64,000 bases of DNA from Flavobacteriales bacterium (GTDB lineage: Bacteria > Bacteroidota > Bacteroidia > Flavobacteriales_D > Sanyastnellaceae), in assembly GCA_016722445.1 (NCBI GenBank), contig JADKIZ010000015.1:1-64000 (forward strand), read 5' to 3'. Position 1 is the first letter of the stretch. The number at the start of each line of letters is the position of its first letter. The notes beneath the pieces are model-generated. The model made no database searches. It was not told the origin of the DNA and worked only from the letters and a program-made list of their open reading frames with translations. Below are positions 42,215 to 51,280 of the stretch, in pieces. Position numbers and translations under genes: made by a program.

Positions 42215-44653
42215 TTATATTTTGACAAGGATAAAGAAGCAGAATGGCTGGTTTGTGGTTTCAGCGCCATTCAATTCAGGGTAATCTTCGAGGATGAGTT
42301 TCTTGCCGTTGCTTCGAACTTCCGTGGTTTTGATCACCTTTTGATCTGCAGCATTGAAATACCTCACTTCATAACGGCCACGTGCAATACCATTTAGAAC
42401 AATTCGATCCGTTTTCGCGCTTACAGGATGTATGGTAGCCAATGGAGCATCATTGCCACGAAATTCATTTTTGCGATCTTCAGTGAGGCAGCTGCCTTTA
42501 CCTGTACTGTAAAAATTCCATGATCTGTTCATCACTACACCAAAAGTGTATCCGGTTTCAGGATTGGTTTGAAAGACGGTTTCAGCAAATTTTGTTTTTT
42601 TGAAATCTGTTTTATTGGCACTGTAAGCGTGTCCGGGTCGCCACTTTCCCTGTGCAGGATTGGTTTCGCGATAGACGATTTGATTCAAGAAACCTGAAAT
42701 CATACCGAACGCTTTCCAGTGAGTTGTTTCACTCCATTCGTCCCAGCTCATTCCGCCAGTAGCGTGTCCACCGATGGCATCCGTGAATAGATCTTTGTAG
42801 AATCCGGAATAATCACCATCCATACATGAGGTATGTCCATTTTCTGCGTGAACAACAGGTTTCCAAATCGATTCGTAACCACCCAAAGGACTGTGATATC
42901 CTTGATCATCATCTTTTGTATCTGGATTATTCCAGCCGCACATCAAACCATTTGATTGCGAATTTTTATAGTATTCATGATTGCTCATTCTTTCCCATCG
43001 GTTCAAACCTCCGGTGTAATTGCTGAATGCAATCACATCGATGTAAGGCGACATCCAGCTATAGTCAAAATACTTCGAAAGACAAGGGTTACAATTTTCA
43101 CCGATTTCAGTATCCAGACAATCTCCATCACCGTTGAAATCGGCATCCATGGTTGTCGTTCCGGTATAGTCAGCAGCAATGGGATGACGTCGGTGTTGCA
43201 GGTCTTCTTTGATGTATCTGCCCAATTCATGATGCCAATTGGCCACGATCAAACGGTTGGCAGGATCTGCGTAATAAAGTGATTGAATGTGGTGTTCGAT
43301 GTTATCGTCCTTTTGTCCGTCGCCATCTGTATCAATGTCCACTTCGTAAATGCTTCCATTTCCGATGTTGTTGATTTCACTCATCAGATCAATCATGAAA
43401 ATATTTCTGCTGTATCCCCATCGGGCGATGATGTACCTGATTTTCTTTTTGTAATTGTTCAGTGTGCATTCGTTGTTCAGGAAGTCGATAGGGGAGTTTA
43501 CATCCGGACATTCTTGGTTGTAGCACCATCCGTGAGTACCGGTGGTGCGAAAGTCTTCACCGCACTTCATGCAATTGTATTGATCATCCCAATCGAATCG
43601 ATCGCCACCATAACTATGGTAACAAATCGAATAATGGTATTGAAGGTTCAATTCCATGCGCAGATCCAGGTCGTGACACACATTCAGCAATTGGTCAAAT
43701 TCCCAAGCCTGAAATTGTCTGTCGTAATAATTATTCATTTTTTCGAATTCAATGTCGAAAACCATAGGATCGAAAAATGTGCGGAAAGAATTACCTCCGG
43801 ATTCTTTCAAAGTTTGGAGCACCTTCTCAAGTTTCAAATAAGCAGCGGTGGCAGCGGTGTATTCTTTGATAGAAGTTCCAGGGATTCCTGATCTGTTTTT
43901 TTTCGCAGCATTTAACCCACAGCATGGATCTGAATCAGCCCATTCGTAGCATTCATCGCAGTTTTCAGTTGGACCAACACCTTCCTTGCAACTGCAAGAG
44001 AAAGTACCTTCAGTGATATTCAGACCGATCGGCATATAGATGTTGCCGTCATCGGTAGCGAAAAAATGTTTGTTGTCTGAAATGTGGATGAAACTGTTTT
44101 TTGCCGGTGCAGTTTTCGGGGTAAAATGGAATGGAGGCAAAGTCCACTCTTGCATGCCCGGCACGTTTAAACTCACATTCACTTGATGACCTGTCACAAC
44201 TTCTGCTGCCCAGCGAATGGTAAAAGAAATGTCGTCTCCTGTTTCTTTCCAATGCCAGTTGTTTGGATCAATAGCCGTAGTGACTCTTTCAAAATCGCGG
44301 GAGAAAAAACCAAATACAGGTTGTTTCACACGTTGACCATTTTTTTCATACGAAATGACGGCTTTCAGATCGATCTGATCCGGATCAAATGGATTGATGG
44401 CAGGGGAAAGTTTGGTTCGGTGTTGATCATTGCTGATCCAATTTTGAATGGCTTTGCTCACTTCCTCGGGCAATGTGATTTGCCATTCGGTCTTCTCGTA
44501 AAGCACAGGTTGCTGATCTGCTGGTTCAACCCACTTCATAGTCAACACATCGGTTGTATTGCTGTCATTCATATCGGTTGCATTTGCCGCTACAATTTGA
44601 AAGCATGAAAGCAAGAAGATGGAAACGAATTGTAAGTATCTGTGAGTTGTCAT
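42215..44653 (-). CDS. Cys-rich secreted glycosidase-like (TIM-barrel) protein
   Basis: Signal peptide (FVSIFLLSCFQIVAANA) on an 812-aa protein. Residues about 40-170 form a beta-sandwich like DUF5060 domains that precede glycoside hydrolases. Residues about 190-680 look like a GH5/GH-A-clan TIM barrel: candidate acid/base Glu in FMIDLMSEINNIG (about 424) and candidate nucleophile Glu in PVVHAENGHTS (about 603). Unusual Cys-rich inserts occur (CSCKEGVGPTENCDECYEW; CMKCGEDF..WCYNQECPD) plus an EF-hand-like DADFNGDGDCLD loop. The C-terminus is a short beta domain. It probably acts outside the cell on a polysaccharide; no substrate or exact GH family can be assigned. Confidence 0.7.
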   Translation of the reverse strand: MTTHRYLQFVSIFLLSCFQIVAANATDMNDSNTTDVLTMKWVEPADQQPVLYEKTEWQITLPEEVSKAIQNWISNDQHRTKLSPAINPFDPDQIDLKAVISYEKNGQRVKQPVFGFFSRDFERVTTAIDPNNWHWKETGDDISFTIRWAAEVVTGHQVNVSLNVPGMQEWTLPPFHFTPKTAPAKNSFIHISDNKHFFATDDGNIYMPIGLNITEGTFSCSCKEGVGPTENCDECYEWADSDPCCGLNAAKKNRSGIPGTSIKEYTAATAAYLKLEKVLQTLKESGGNSFRTFFDPMVFDIEFEKMNNYYDRQFQAWEFDQLLNVCHDLDLRMELNLQYHYSICYHSYGGDRFDWDDQYNCMKCGEDFRTTGTHGWCYNQECPDVNSPIDFLNNECTLNNYKKKIRYIIARWGYSRNIFMIDLMSEINNIGNGSIYEVDIDTDGDGQKDDNIEHHIQSLYYADPANRLIVANWHHELGRYIKEDLQHRRHPIAADYTGTTTMDADFNGDGDCLDTEIGENCNPCLSKYFDYSWMSPYIDVIAFSNYTGGLNRWERMSNHEYYKNSQSNGLMCGWNNPDTKDDDQGYHSPLGGYESIWKPVVHAENGHTSCMDGDYSGFYKDLFTDAIGGHATGGMSWDEWSETTHWKAFGMISGFLNQIVYRETNPAQGKWRPGHAYSANKTDFKKTKFAETVFQTNPETGYTFGVVMNRSWNFYSTGKGSCLTEDRKNEFRGNDAPLATIHPVSAKTDRIVLNGIARGRYEVRYFNAADQKVIKTTEVRSNGKKLILEDYPELNGAETTNQPFCFFILVKI

Positions 44654-44681
44654 ATCCGAAGTAAGTTTAGATGGGCAGATT

Positions 44682-45276
44682 TTATATTTCGAAAGAACGA
44701 AGATAATCGTTCAGCGCCGGTCCGAGGTTCATCATGAGATCTATGGATGAAAGATGATCCATGTATGTATGTCTATCAGAAAAAACCTGCGGGTATTCGG
44801 GCAAACCAGGCCATAATGATGTTGGTTCAAATTTGTTTCTAAAATCACGATCATCCGATCCTGCATCGATGTAGGAAGAACTGTATTGATGTAAAGGTTT
44901 ATATCCGCAAAGGCTTATCCACTTCAAAACTTCCAGGTTGAATGTTTCGAGTAATTCAGGCGGGTTCAAAAAAAGTGGTTCAAGTTCCGGATAAAAATGT
45001 TCGAAGTATGGCGAGCGTCCATAAGCTGCGCGCAATGATCGGAGATGTTGTTTCTGCCAGGTCCCTCTTGCGATTTTGATTTCTCTAAACGGAACTTTAT
45101 TTCCATTCTGACCTTCAACGGGAATGGTTAGGGTAATTTTTCCATTCACACCGGCGATGTCGAAACGATTGCGAAATGACTGCTTCATAATTTTCGCAAA
45201 CGTCTATTATGGCTGAATGGTTGGCCAGATGCAGCCATACAGCGGAGGGGAAACAACAAAGCGGGAGGATATTCAT
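44682..45276 (-). CDS. WbqC-like family protein (frameshift near the N-terminus)
   Basis: The open frame from 45188 reads MKQSFRNRFDIAGVNGKITLTIPV and continues with GTWQKQHLRSLRAAYGRSPYFEHFY, the central WbqC motif, to the usual C-terminal DRHTYMDHLSSIDLMMNLGP. The family's first about 27 residues (typically ending ..ENY.KQSYRNR) are found in another frame starting ATG 45276 (MNILPLCCFPSAVWLHLANH ... DVCENY), so about 2 nt are missing near 45190. Restored length would be about 198 aa, normal for the family. WbqC-like proteins are associated with glycan biosynthesis clusters; activity is unknown. Confidence 0.8.
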
Positions 45277-45297
45277 CTTCAATCTTGCCGTGCGAAA

Positions 45298-45859
45298 TTA
45301 CTCTTGATCGGTCTTCATGACGAACCAATAATAATAACCATACACCGCAAATCCGCCACAAATCAAAGAAGGTATGAGGAAATGGATGAAGGACCTTTGA
45401 TCTTTTTCAGGTAAACTGAGTTGATCGATGTATGTGATGATTGGAACAAAAAACATGGCAACGAACAGCAGTATGAAAATGACATTGTAGATGGTATTTA
45501 CCCCACGCCAAAATCTACTGATTCCGGTGATTTGGCCGGAATCGCTGTATGCACTATCCATGGCATCTCTGGTTCGCGCTTTTTTCTGTTGGTGTTCTAC
45601 CCAAAGCTTGTAAATCCTTTCCCGGTGTTCGAGTTCACTTGACGACATTTTCACTTCAGAGAGAATTTTTTCGTAATTCTTTCTTTGAGAGGCGTTCATG
45701 AGGAATGAGTAGGCCTGGTGTACTTCTACAAATTGTTCATGGGTATCATCCCCGGATTTTACATCCGGATGTAATTTCTTGGCCAGGGCTCTGTATGCTT
45801 TCCTGATTTCCTCTTCGGTAGCACCGGGTTCCAGTCCAAGTATGGAAGTAATTTTTCAC
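45298..45859 (-). CDS. Membrane J-domain protein (frameshift near start)
   Basis: An N-terminal J domain (ILGLEPGATEEEIRKAYRAL, then LAKKLHPDVKSGDD with the HPD motif) is followed by a charged helix and two TM helices (NVIFILLFVAMFFVPIITYI; FLIPSLICGGFAVYGYYYW). J domains stimulate DnaK ATPase; a membrane-tethered one recruits DnaK to the membrane. The expected start, GTG at 45859 (MKNY..), is in a different frame from the rest: removing one T from ACTTCC (45844-45848) gives MKNYSILGLEPG. As written, translation can only begin downstream, for example at ATG 45699, after the J domain. Confidence 0.78.
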
Positions 45860-45965
45860 AAATGTGGTAAGGGACTCAACCGGATAACAGTTGATATCCG
45901 GATCATATTTTATCCCGGCTAAAAATAGTATGACAATTCATATCAGCTAAGTATTGCTGGTCTGC

Positions 45966-45973
45966 TAATTTTG
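45966..45973 (+). promoter_or_regulatory. Candidate -7 box for ltaE (TAATTTTG)
   Basis: TAnnTTTG match ending 17 bp upstream of the start codon, the same geometry as the candidate at 38256. Confidence 0.35.
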
Positions 45974-45990
45974 CCTGATACATTCTTCGC

Positions 45991-47058
45991 ATGATCATCG
46001 ACCTCAGAAGTGATACAATAACTCAACCCACCGCCGCCATGAAGGAGGCGATGATCCGCGCCCAAGTAGGCGATGACGTTTTTGGTGAAGACCCAACGGT
46101 GAACCAACTTCAACAGAAAGCTGCTGAGATGTTTGGGATGGAAGCAGGGCTGTATTGCAGCAGTGGTACACAAACCAATCAAATAGCCATCAGTGTTCAT
46201 ACCCGACCTGGCGATGAGGTCATTTGTTCCGATCTCGCGCATGTTTACTTGTATGAAGGAGGCGGGATTGCCCAGAATTCTGGTGCGAGTGTAAGGTTAA
46301 TTGCAGGCGATCGCGGAAGGATTACGGCAAATGACGTACTCAGGAATATCAATGCGGATGATGCTCATTATCCAAAGTCCACTTTGGTTTGTGTAGAGAA
46401 TACCATGAACAAGGGTGGAGGTGCGATCTACGATATGGAGGAGCTGAAGAAGATCAGTGATCTATGTCGAAGCAAAGGTTTGAAGTTTCATTGTGATGGT
46501 GCGAGAATTTTTAATGCACTTGTTGCATCGAATACATCCAGTCAAGAATTCGGAAGTTTGTTTGATTCTATTTCCATTTGTTTAAGTAAAGGCTTGGGAG
46601 CACCCGTAGGCAGTGTCTTGGTTGGTAACAAAGATTTTATCTACCGGGCTCACCGACGTCGTAAGAATTTTGGTGGAGGCATGAGGCAAGCAGGCTTCAT
46701 TGCTGCTGCAGGTTTGTATGCTTTAGAAAACAACATTGAACGATTGAAAGATGATCACCGTCGGGCTACAGAAATTGGAATTGTTTTGGAAAAGCTCGAT
46801 TGGGTGAAAGGCATTTTTCCTGTGGATACGAATATTGTCATTGCTGAAATGGAACAAGGAGTGAAAGCAGCAGATGCGATGAATGCGCTGGCAGGAATCG
46901 GTATTCGTTGTTTCACTTTTGGAGACGATAAAATCAGGATGGTGACACACCTTGATTTTCATGACGAACACCTGAAACTATTCACCGAAAAAATTTCAAA
47001 AACCAACCGTGACATGATCACGAACAGTGTTTCCGAACGAATCGCTGGCATGTATTGA
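45991..47058 (+). CDS. ltaE: Low-specificity L-threonine aldolase
   Basis: PLP-dependent fold-type I enzyme cleaving L-threonine or L-allo-threonine to glycine and acetaldehyde. The N-terminus MIIDLRSDTITQPTAAMKEAM, the segment GDDVFGEDPTVNQL, CVENTMNKGGGAIY, FHCDGARIFNALVA and the PLP lysine in SICLSKGLGAPVGSVL (about residue 200) are all family hallmarks. The RRRKNFGGGMRQAG loop is also conserved. Length is 355 aa. It is followed by a small membrane protein gene after about 13 bp. Confidence 0.95.
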   Translation: MIIDLRSDTITQPTAAMKEAMIRAQVGDDVFGEDPTVNQLQQKAAEMFGMEAGLYCSSGTQTNQIAISVHTRPGDEVICSDLAHVYLYEGGGIAQNSGASVRLIAGDRGRITANDVLRNINADDAHYPKSTLVCVENTMNKGGGAIYDMEELKKISDLCRSKGLKFHCDGARIFNALVASNTSSQEFGSLFDSISICLSKGLGAPVGSVLVGNKDFIYRAHRRRKNFGGGMRQAGFIAAAGLYALENNIERLKDDHRRATEIGIVLEKLDWVKGIFPVDTNIVIAEMEQGVKAADAMNALAGIGIRCFTFGDDKIRMVTHLDFHDEHLKLFTEKISKTNRDMITNSVSERIAGMY

Positions 47059-47071
47059 AACCAACATTATT

Positions 47072-47389
47072 TTGAAAAACAATTTTTTTTCCATCATCAA
47101 CATCACCTTATTGGGTCTTGGTGTGTACAACCTTCTTTATTGGGGAAGTAAAATCACGGGCATGATACCGGCATTTCATGATGCGGTCATGGGGCATTGG
47201 AAGCTCATTACATTCCTTGAATTTTTAGCAGTAGCATCTGTTGCTGCAGATATCATTATCCGATACGATACTTTTCAGGAATCCATCCGCAAGAACAGAT
47301 TGTTTGTAACCGCGGGATTTGGCGTGCTCTGGATGCTCAAACTCATTTTTGGAGTGATTGAGTTATACATGCGCGGATCAGTTTCTTGA
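47072..47389 (+). CDS. Small hypothetical membrane protein (105 aa)
   Basis: Three hydrophobic segments (IINITLLGLGVYNLLYWG; WKLITFLEFLAVASVAADIII; LFVTAGFGVLWMLKLIFGVIEL) with short polar loops suggest an integral inner-membrane protein. No family is recognised. TTG 47072 (KNNFFSIIN) is chosen as start because it puts the first TM at the N-terminus; GTG 47027 would overlap ltaE. It is probably cotranscribed with ltaE and ends at a terminator shared with the convergent surface-protein gene. Confidence 0.6.
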   Translation: MKNNFFSIINITLLGLGVYNLLYWGSKITGMIPAFHDAVMGHWKLITFLEFLAVASVAADIIIRYDTFQESIRKNRLFVTAGFGVLWMLKLIFGVIELYMRGSVS

Positions 47390-47391
47390 AC

Positions 47392-47428
47392 AAAAAAAAG
47401 GGCCGTCTTTTTGAGACAGCCCCTTTAT
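47392..47428. terminator. Terminator between convergent genes
   Basis: AAGGGCCGTCT pairs, with G/U and one mismatch, with AGACAGCCCCTT around TTTTG; the A8 tract at 47392-47399 becomes a T-tract for the minus-strand gene. Confidence 0.8.
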
Positions 47429-47442
47429 CAAAATTCTAGTTA

Positions 47443-50400
47443 TTATCTGGCAAGTGTAATCACACCAGTCAATTCTTTTCTTTCACCGGTTGTAGCAGAA
47501 TGAACGATTATTCTCCAGTTGTAAGCGCCATTAGGAGCGTAGTATTCTCCGCCATGCACATCACCAACCCAAGGTAGCGTATAGTCTCTCGATTCAAAGA
47601 TTTTATCTCCATATCTGTCGAAGACCATGAATGTGAAATTGAGTGGGTCAATATCTGCACCTTCCACAAAGAGTACGTCATTTACTCCATCACCATTTGG
47701 TGTGAAAGTGTTTGGCACATAAACAGAAAGCAGGTCATTGATCACTAGTTCTCCGTTTACGATGTCAGAACAATTGTGTGCATCAATAACTTCAAGTTGA
47801 ATTTCGTATGTATCACCAGAGTTTGAAGGGAATTCGAAAACTGGGTTTGGTTGATGTGAACCCGCGAGTCCACCGAGATTCCAATTCCAGGAAATGATAT
47901 CACCTTCAGAAGCGTCGGCGAAAGTAATTTCTGTATTCAGGATATTCGTAGGTTGAGGTGTTGGAATGTAACCTGCGACTGGAGGATTCCAAGCAATCAC
48001 TTCCTTCGATGCTGAATATCCACAACCTTGAGCGTTCTTCAGAGTTAAACCAATAGTATACGATCCAGGACTTTCGAAGTCGTGGTTGTGAGTGGTTGTA
48101 TTCAGGAAAATGTTTCCATCTCCGGTATTCCATTCAGCAGAAGTGAAAATGGAAGGATCTGTTGTATTGACAAATTCAAAAGTATGTGGCCAGCACATAT
48201 TCGAAGTATCGGTTGTGAAAGTCACGTCAATGGCAGGAAGCACGTCTACCTGCAGACAAGAAGAAGCGAGGTATCCATCCATCTAATACATCTACACAAG
48301 CTTGTCCGGATGCCGTTGGATTGTAATTTACATCTGCACTATTGCCAATTCCCGGTACCATCATAAGACCAAGTATACATGTATGGAGGCAGACCGTCAG
48401 TTGCAGAATACAAATCAAGACTCACAGTTCCACCGCTGCAAACAGTCGTATCATTCGGAGCAGAAATCACCAACTGAGGAATAAGGTGAATAATCAATTC
48501 TGCGGTATCACAACCAGCAGGGATATAATGGTAGTATGTTCCAGTGATATCCACGCTTGGATCAAATATTCCGTCTGGTAGATCCGTATAAGTTGCATCC
48601 ATCCATTGACCAAAAGCATAAGGCGTTCCAGCGAGGCTATCACGCATTTCGAAAGGCTGGACAGTAGAGCAAACAAAAATTTCATTGTCATCACCGGCAT
48701 CTTGATTTTGATCCAGGTTGACAGTTACATCATCAGTGCTTGCACAAAGAGGATGTCCAACTGGAAATCCTGTTACAGTGAATGTTGTAAGGCCAGTTAA
48801 GTTCACAATAGTTGGTGTCTGGAGAGAGGCATCATCTAAAGGTGCAGCCGGAGTCCAAGACCATTCGTATCCGTCTGGTGCCCACTGCGCAATGGCATTA
48901 GGCATAGAAGGTTGAACGGAATATATCCAGTTGGTATAATTACCATCGGCACAAGTACCATTCCATCCAAAGGATGAGAATTGTATCGTAATACAACCAC
49001 TTGATGCGGTCCAAGTTTCGCCGGTAGCATCGCCATCAATCCAAGAAACAATCAATGGAGACGCAGTATTTGGACCGTTGTAAACATTGAAAGTTTCAGA
49101 CCATTGACCCATTTGTCCGCTATCGAAATGGAATGAAATTCCTTGTGTGCCAGGATTATCCAAACAGAAAGTCCAAGTGAAATTATCATTCGCAGCATAA
49201 CAATATGTTTCGTTTTCTACACAATCAGCACAAGCAGGAATTGCATAACCTTCATACCAACCCTGAAGTTGTGAAATGTCGCAAGCGATTCCGAAATCGG
49301 CTGGAGCAGTCACGTCTGCTGCATCAAATACAGTAAGTACGAAAGAAGTATCATTTTCACAACCGAAGTCATCGATTACGGTGTACACATATTCAAATTC
49401 ACCAGCGGCAGTTGGATTGATGCTGATCTCATCGAGATTGACATCATTGATGCTCATGAAAGTCTCGTTGTTCCAATATGAGGTTGCCGGACCGGGAAGG
49501 ATGTGAGGTGTGAATTCAACGATATCAGGATAAAGAGATGGATCCAGATTGAGCGAAAAGCTGACCAATTGTCCATCATCAGCCGCCCAGTTGTCGACGA
49601 CAGTCAATGTCCAGATACCATTTGTAGGACATCCGATAAGTCCGTCAAGTGGTGCTACAGGCTCATAATCACCAGCAGGTATTGTACCTCCAAATCCGCT
49701 GTTGTTTACCCATTCTACCCATGTTTCGGTAGCTGTTGGCGTAAAGCAATACTGCCATGGTTCACCTTGAGTAGTTGGATCATCACAATCGATGTTGTCG
49801 GCTTGGTTTGGAACACCAATTTGCGTTCCACCGCCACCTTGCTGATGCAGCATCACTTGCTGACCATTCGGGCAGGTCACATAGATCACGAGGTCACCCA
49901 TGAAACTATGTTCCATTTCCAGACAAATGCTTTCAATATCATCAATGCTCTCAATCGAAGTACCAGCCAAAAATCCCATCTGATAGATTTCGATATCTTG
50001 AGAAATACCGAGAAGCGTATCGGGTAAGCAGCCATTGTCGATGGTTTCATCACCAATGAATCCATCCCAGGTCACTTCGTAAAGTTCCGGTGTGGATGCA
50101 AATTCAAGCATTTCACCGAGACATAACGTCACATCTTCCTGGAATCCAATGAAACTCGGAATTGTAGCAACAAAGACCTGTAACGAAATGAAATTTGAAT
50201 TGAGACAGACGTTATCAGGATTATCATCCTGAACAAACAATTGAACGAGGTATTGACCAGGCTGAGAGAAACTGTGCTGAACCTGAGCACCGGGAGTAGT
50301 AGTACTTTCCTGTGTACCATCCATAAAGTCCCAGGTATAGTTGATTAGGTTGAAACCAGTTTGAGCATACGAACCTGATTCTTGAAAGAACACTGGTTCA

Positions 50401-50954
50401 TTTACACAAGTTCGAACGCTATCTACAGTGATACCATCCACGATAAAACCGCCGGCCTGAGGAGTTGCACATGGGGTATTGCAAGAGGCGGAAGCAGTGA
50501 AGTTTCCTGTACCCTGATTATTAGAAACGAATTGAAATGTCAGACAACCAGAAGTATTTTGAGGAGTTGCTTGAATAACAACACCTTGAAGTCCCGTACC
50601 ACCATAATTTCCCAGTGAATTCGAAGATGTATTAGGACCATCAAAAACATACATCTGGTCTGCATTATTGCCATTTGGACTTGGATCGGTATCCACGTTG
50701 CTCAGTGAAAACAGATTAAATGTAACTGTCACCTGATCCCCAGGATTGTCTGAACAAATGGTGAAAGTAATGTTCTCACTGTTGCTATAACCTGGACCAC
50801 CTTGTCCGCCGGAATCGATGATGAACTCATCGCAAGTATTGAATGTCTGGTCATTGATACCAGAATTCACCACAATTTGCCCAAAGGCCCAACTGGCGCT
50901 CAATACAAATAGGAATGAAGCAAATACACGTTTAGACGTAAAAATAGATTTCAT
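47443..50954 (-). CDS. Giant surface protein 1: CUB/PKD/P-domain, gliding-motility C-terminal domain (frameshifted)
   Basis: Signal peptide MKSIFTSKRVFASFLF...AFGQ from ATG 50954. Domains in order: CUB-like (FDGPNTSSNSLG), PKD (NYTWDFMDGTQESTT), a proprotein-convertase P-like domain (ICLEMEHSFMGDLVIYVTC ... IWTLTVVDNWAADDG), a second CUB-like domain, Ig/PKD-like modules and a gliding-motility-associated C-terminal domain (YVPNTFTPNGDGVNDVLFV ... GVITLAR). Two lesions split the C-terminal third: an extra A at 48349-48350 (GGGAATTGG) and a 4-nt tandem duplication in the tetranucleotide run at 48273-48284; correcting both gives 1168 aa. Likely T9SS type B cargo at the cell surface. Confidence 0.85.
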
Positions 50955-51280
50955 GTATTTTGATGGATTATAAGACAATTTTATTGAATAATCTTTTGTG
51001 AAACATTGAAAATGAGTGAATAACGGATTGATTGCGCAACTAAGAGTTGAATTTCTGATATGAGAATGAAAGCAATCAATTTCGTTTTTTTGGTTGAAAT
51101 ACTCCAATCCAAGTTGCTCATAAACAGGGATTTTATGCCATTATTGGTCAAATTCTGATTAAATGCAGAATATGAACAACAAGCAAGAAACTGGGTAGTT
51201 TCAATCCGTATCATGAAGCACTAGGAGTAGAAGTAACAATGTGATGACTCCACAAAATTAAAGAAGTTGCACCATGAATG
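50955..51280. other. 326-bp intergenic region between surface proteins 1 and 2
   Basis: AT-rich, no gene, no clear promoter box or terminator hairpin. It should contain the promoter of surface protein 1. Confidence 0.3.
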
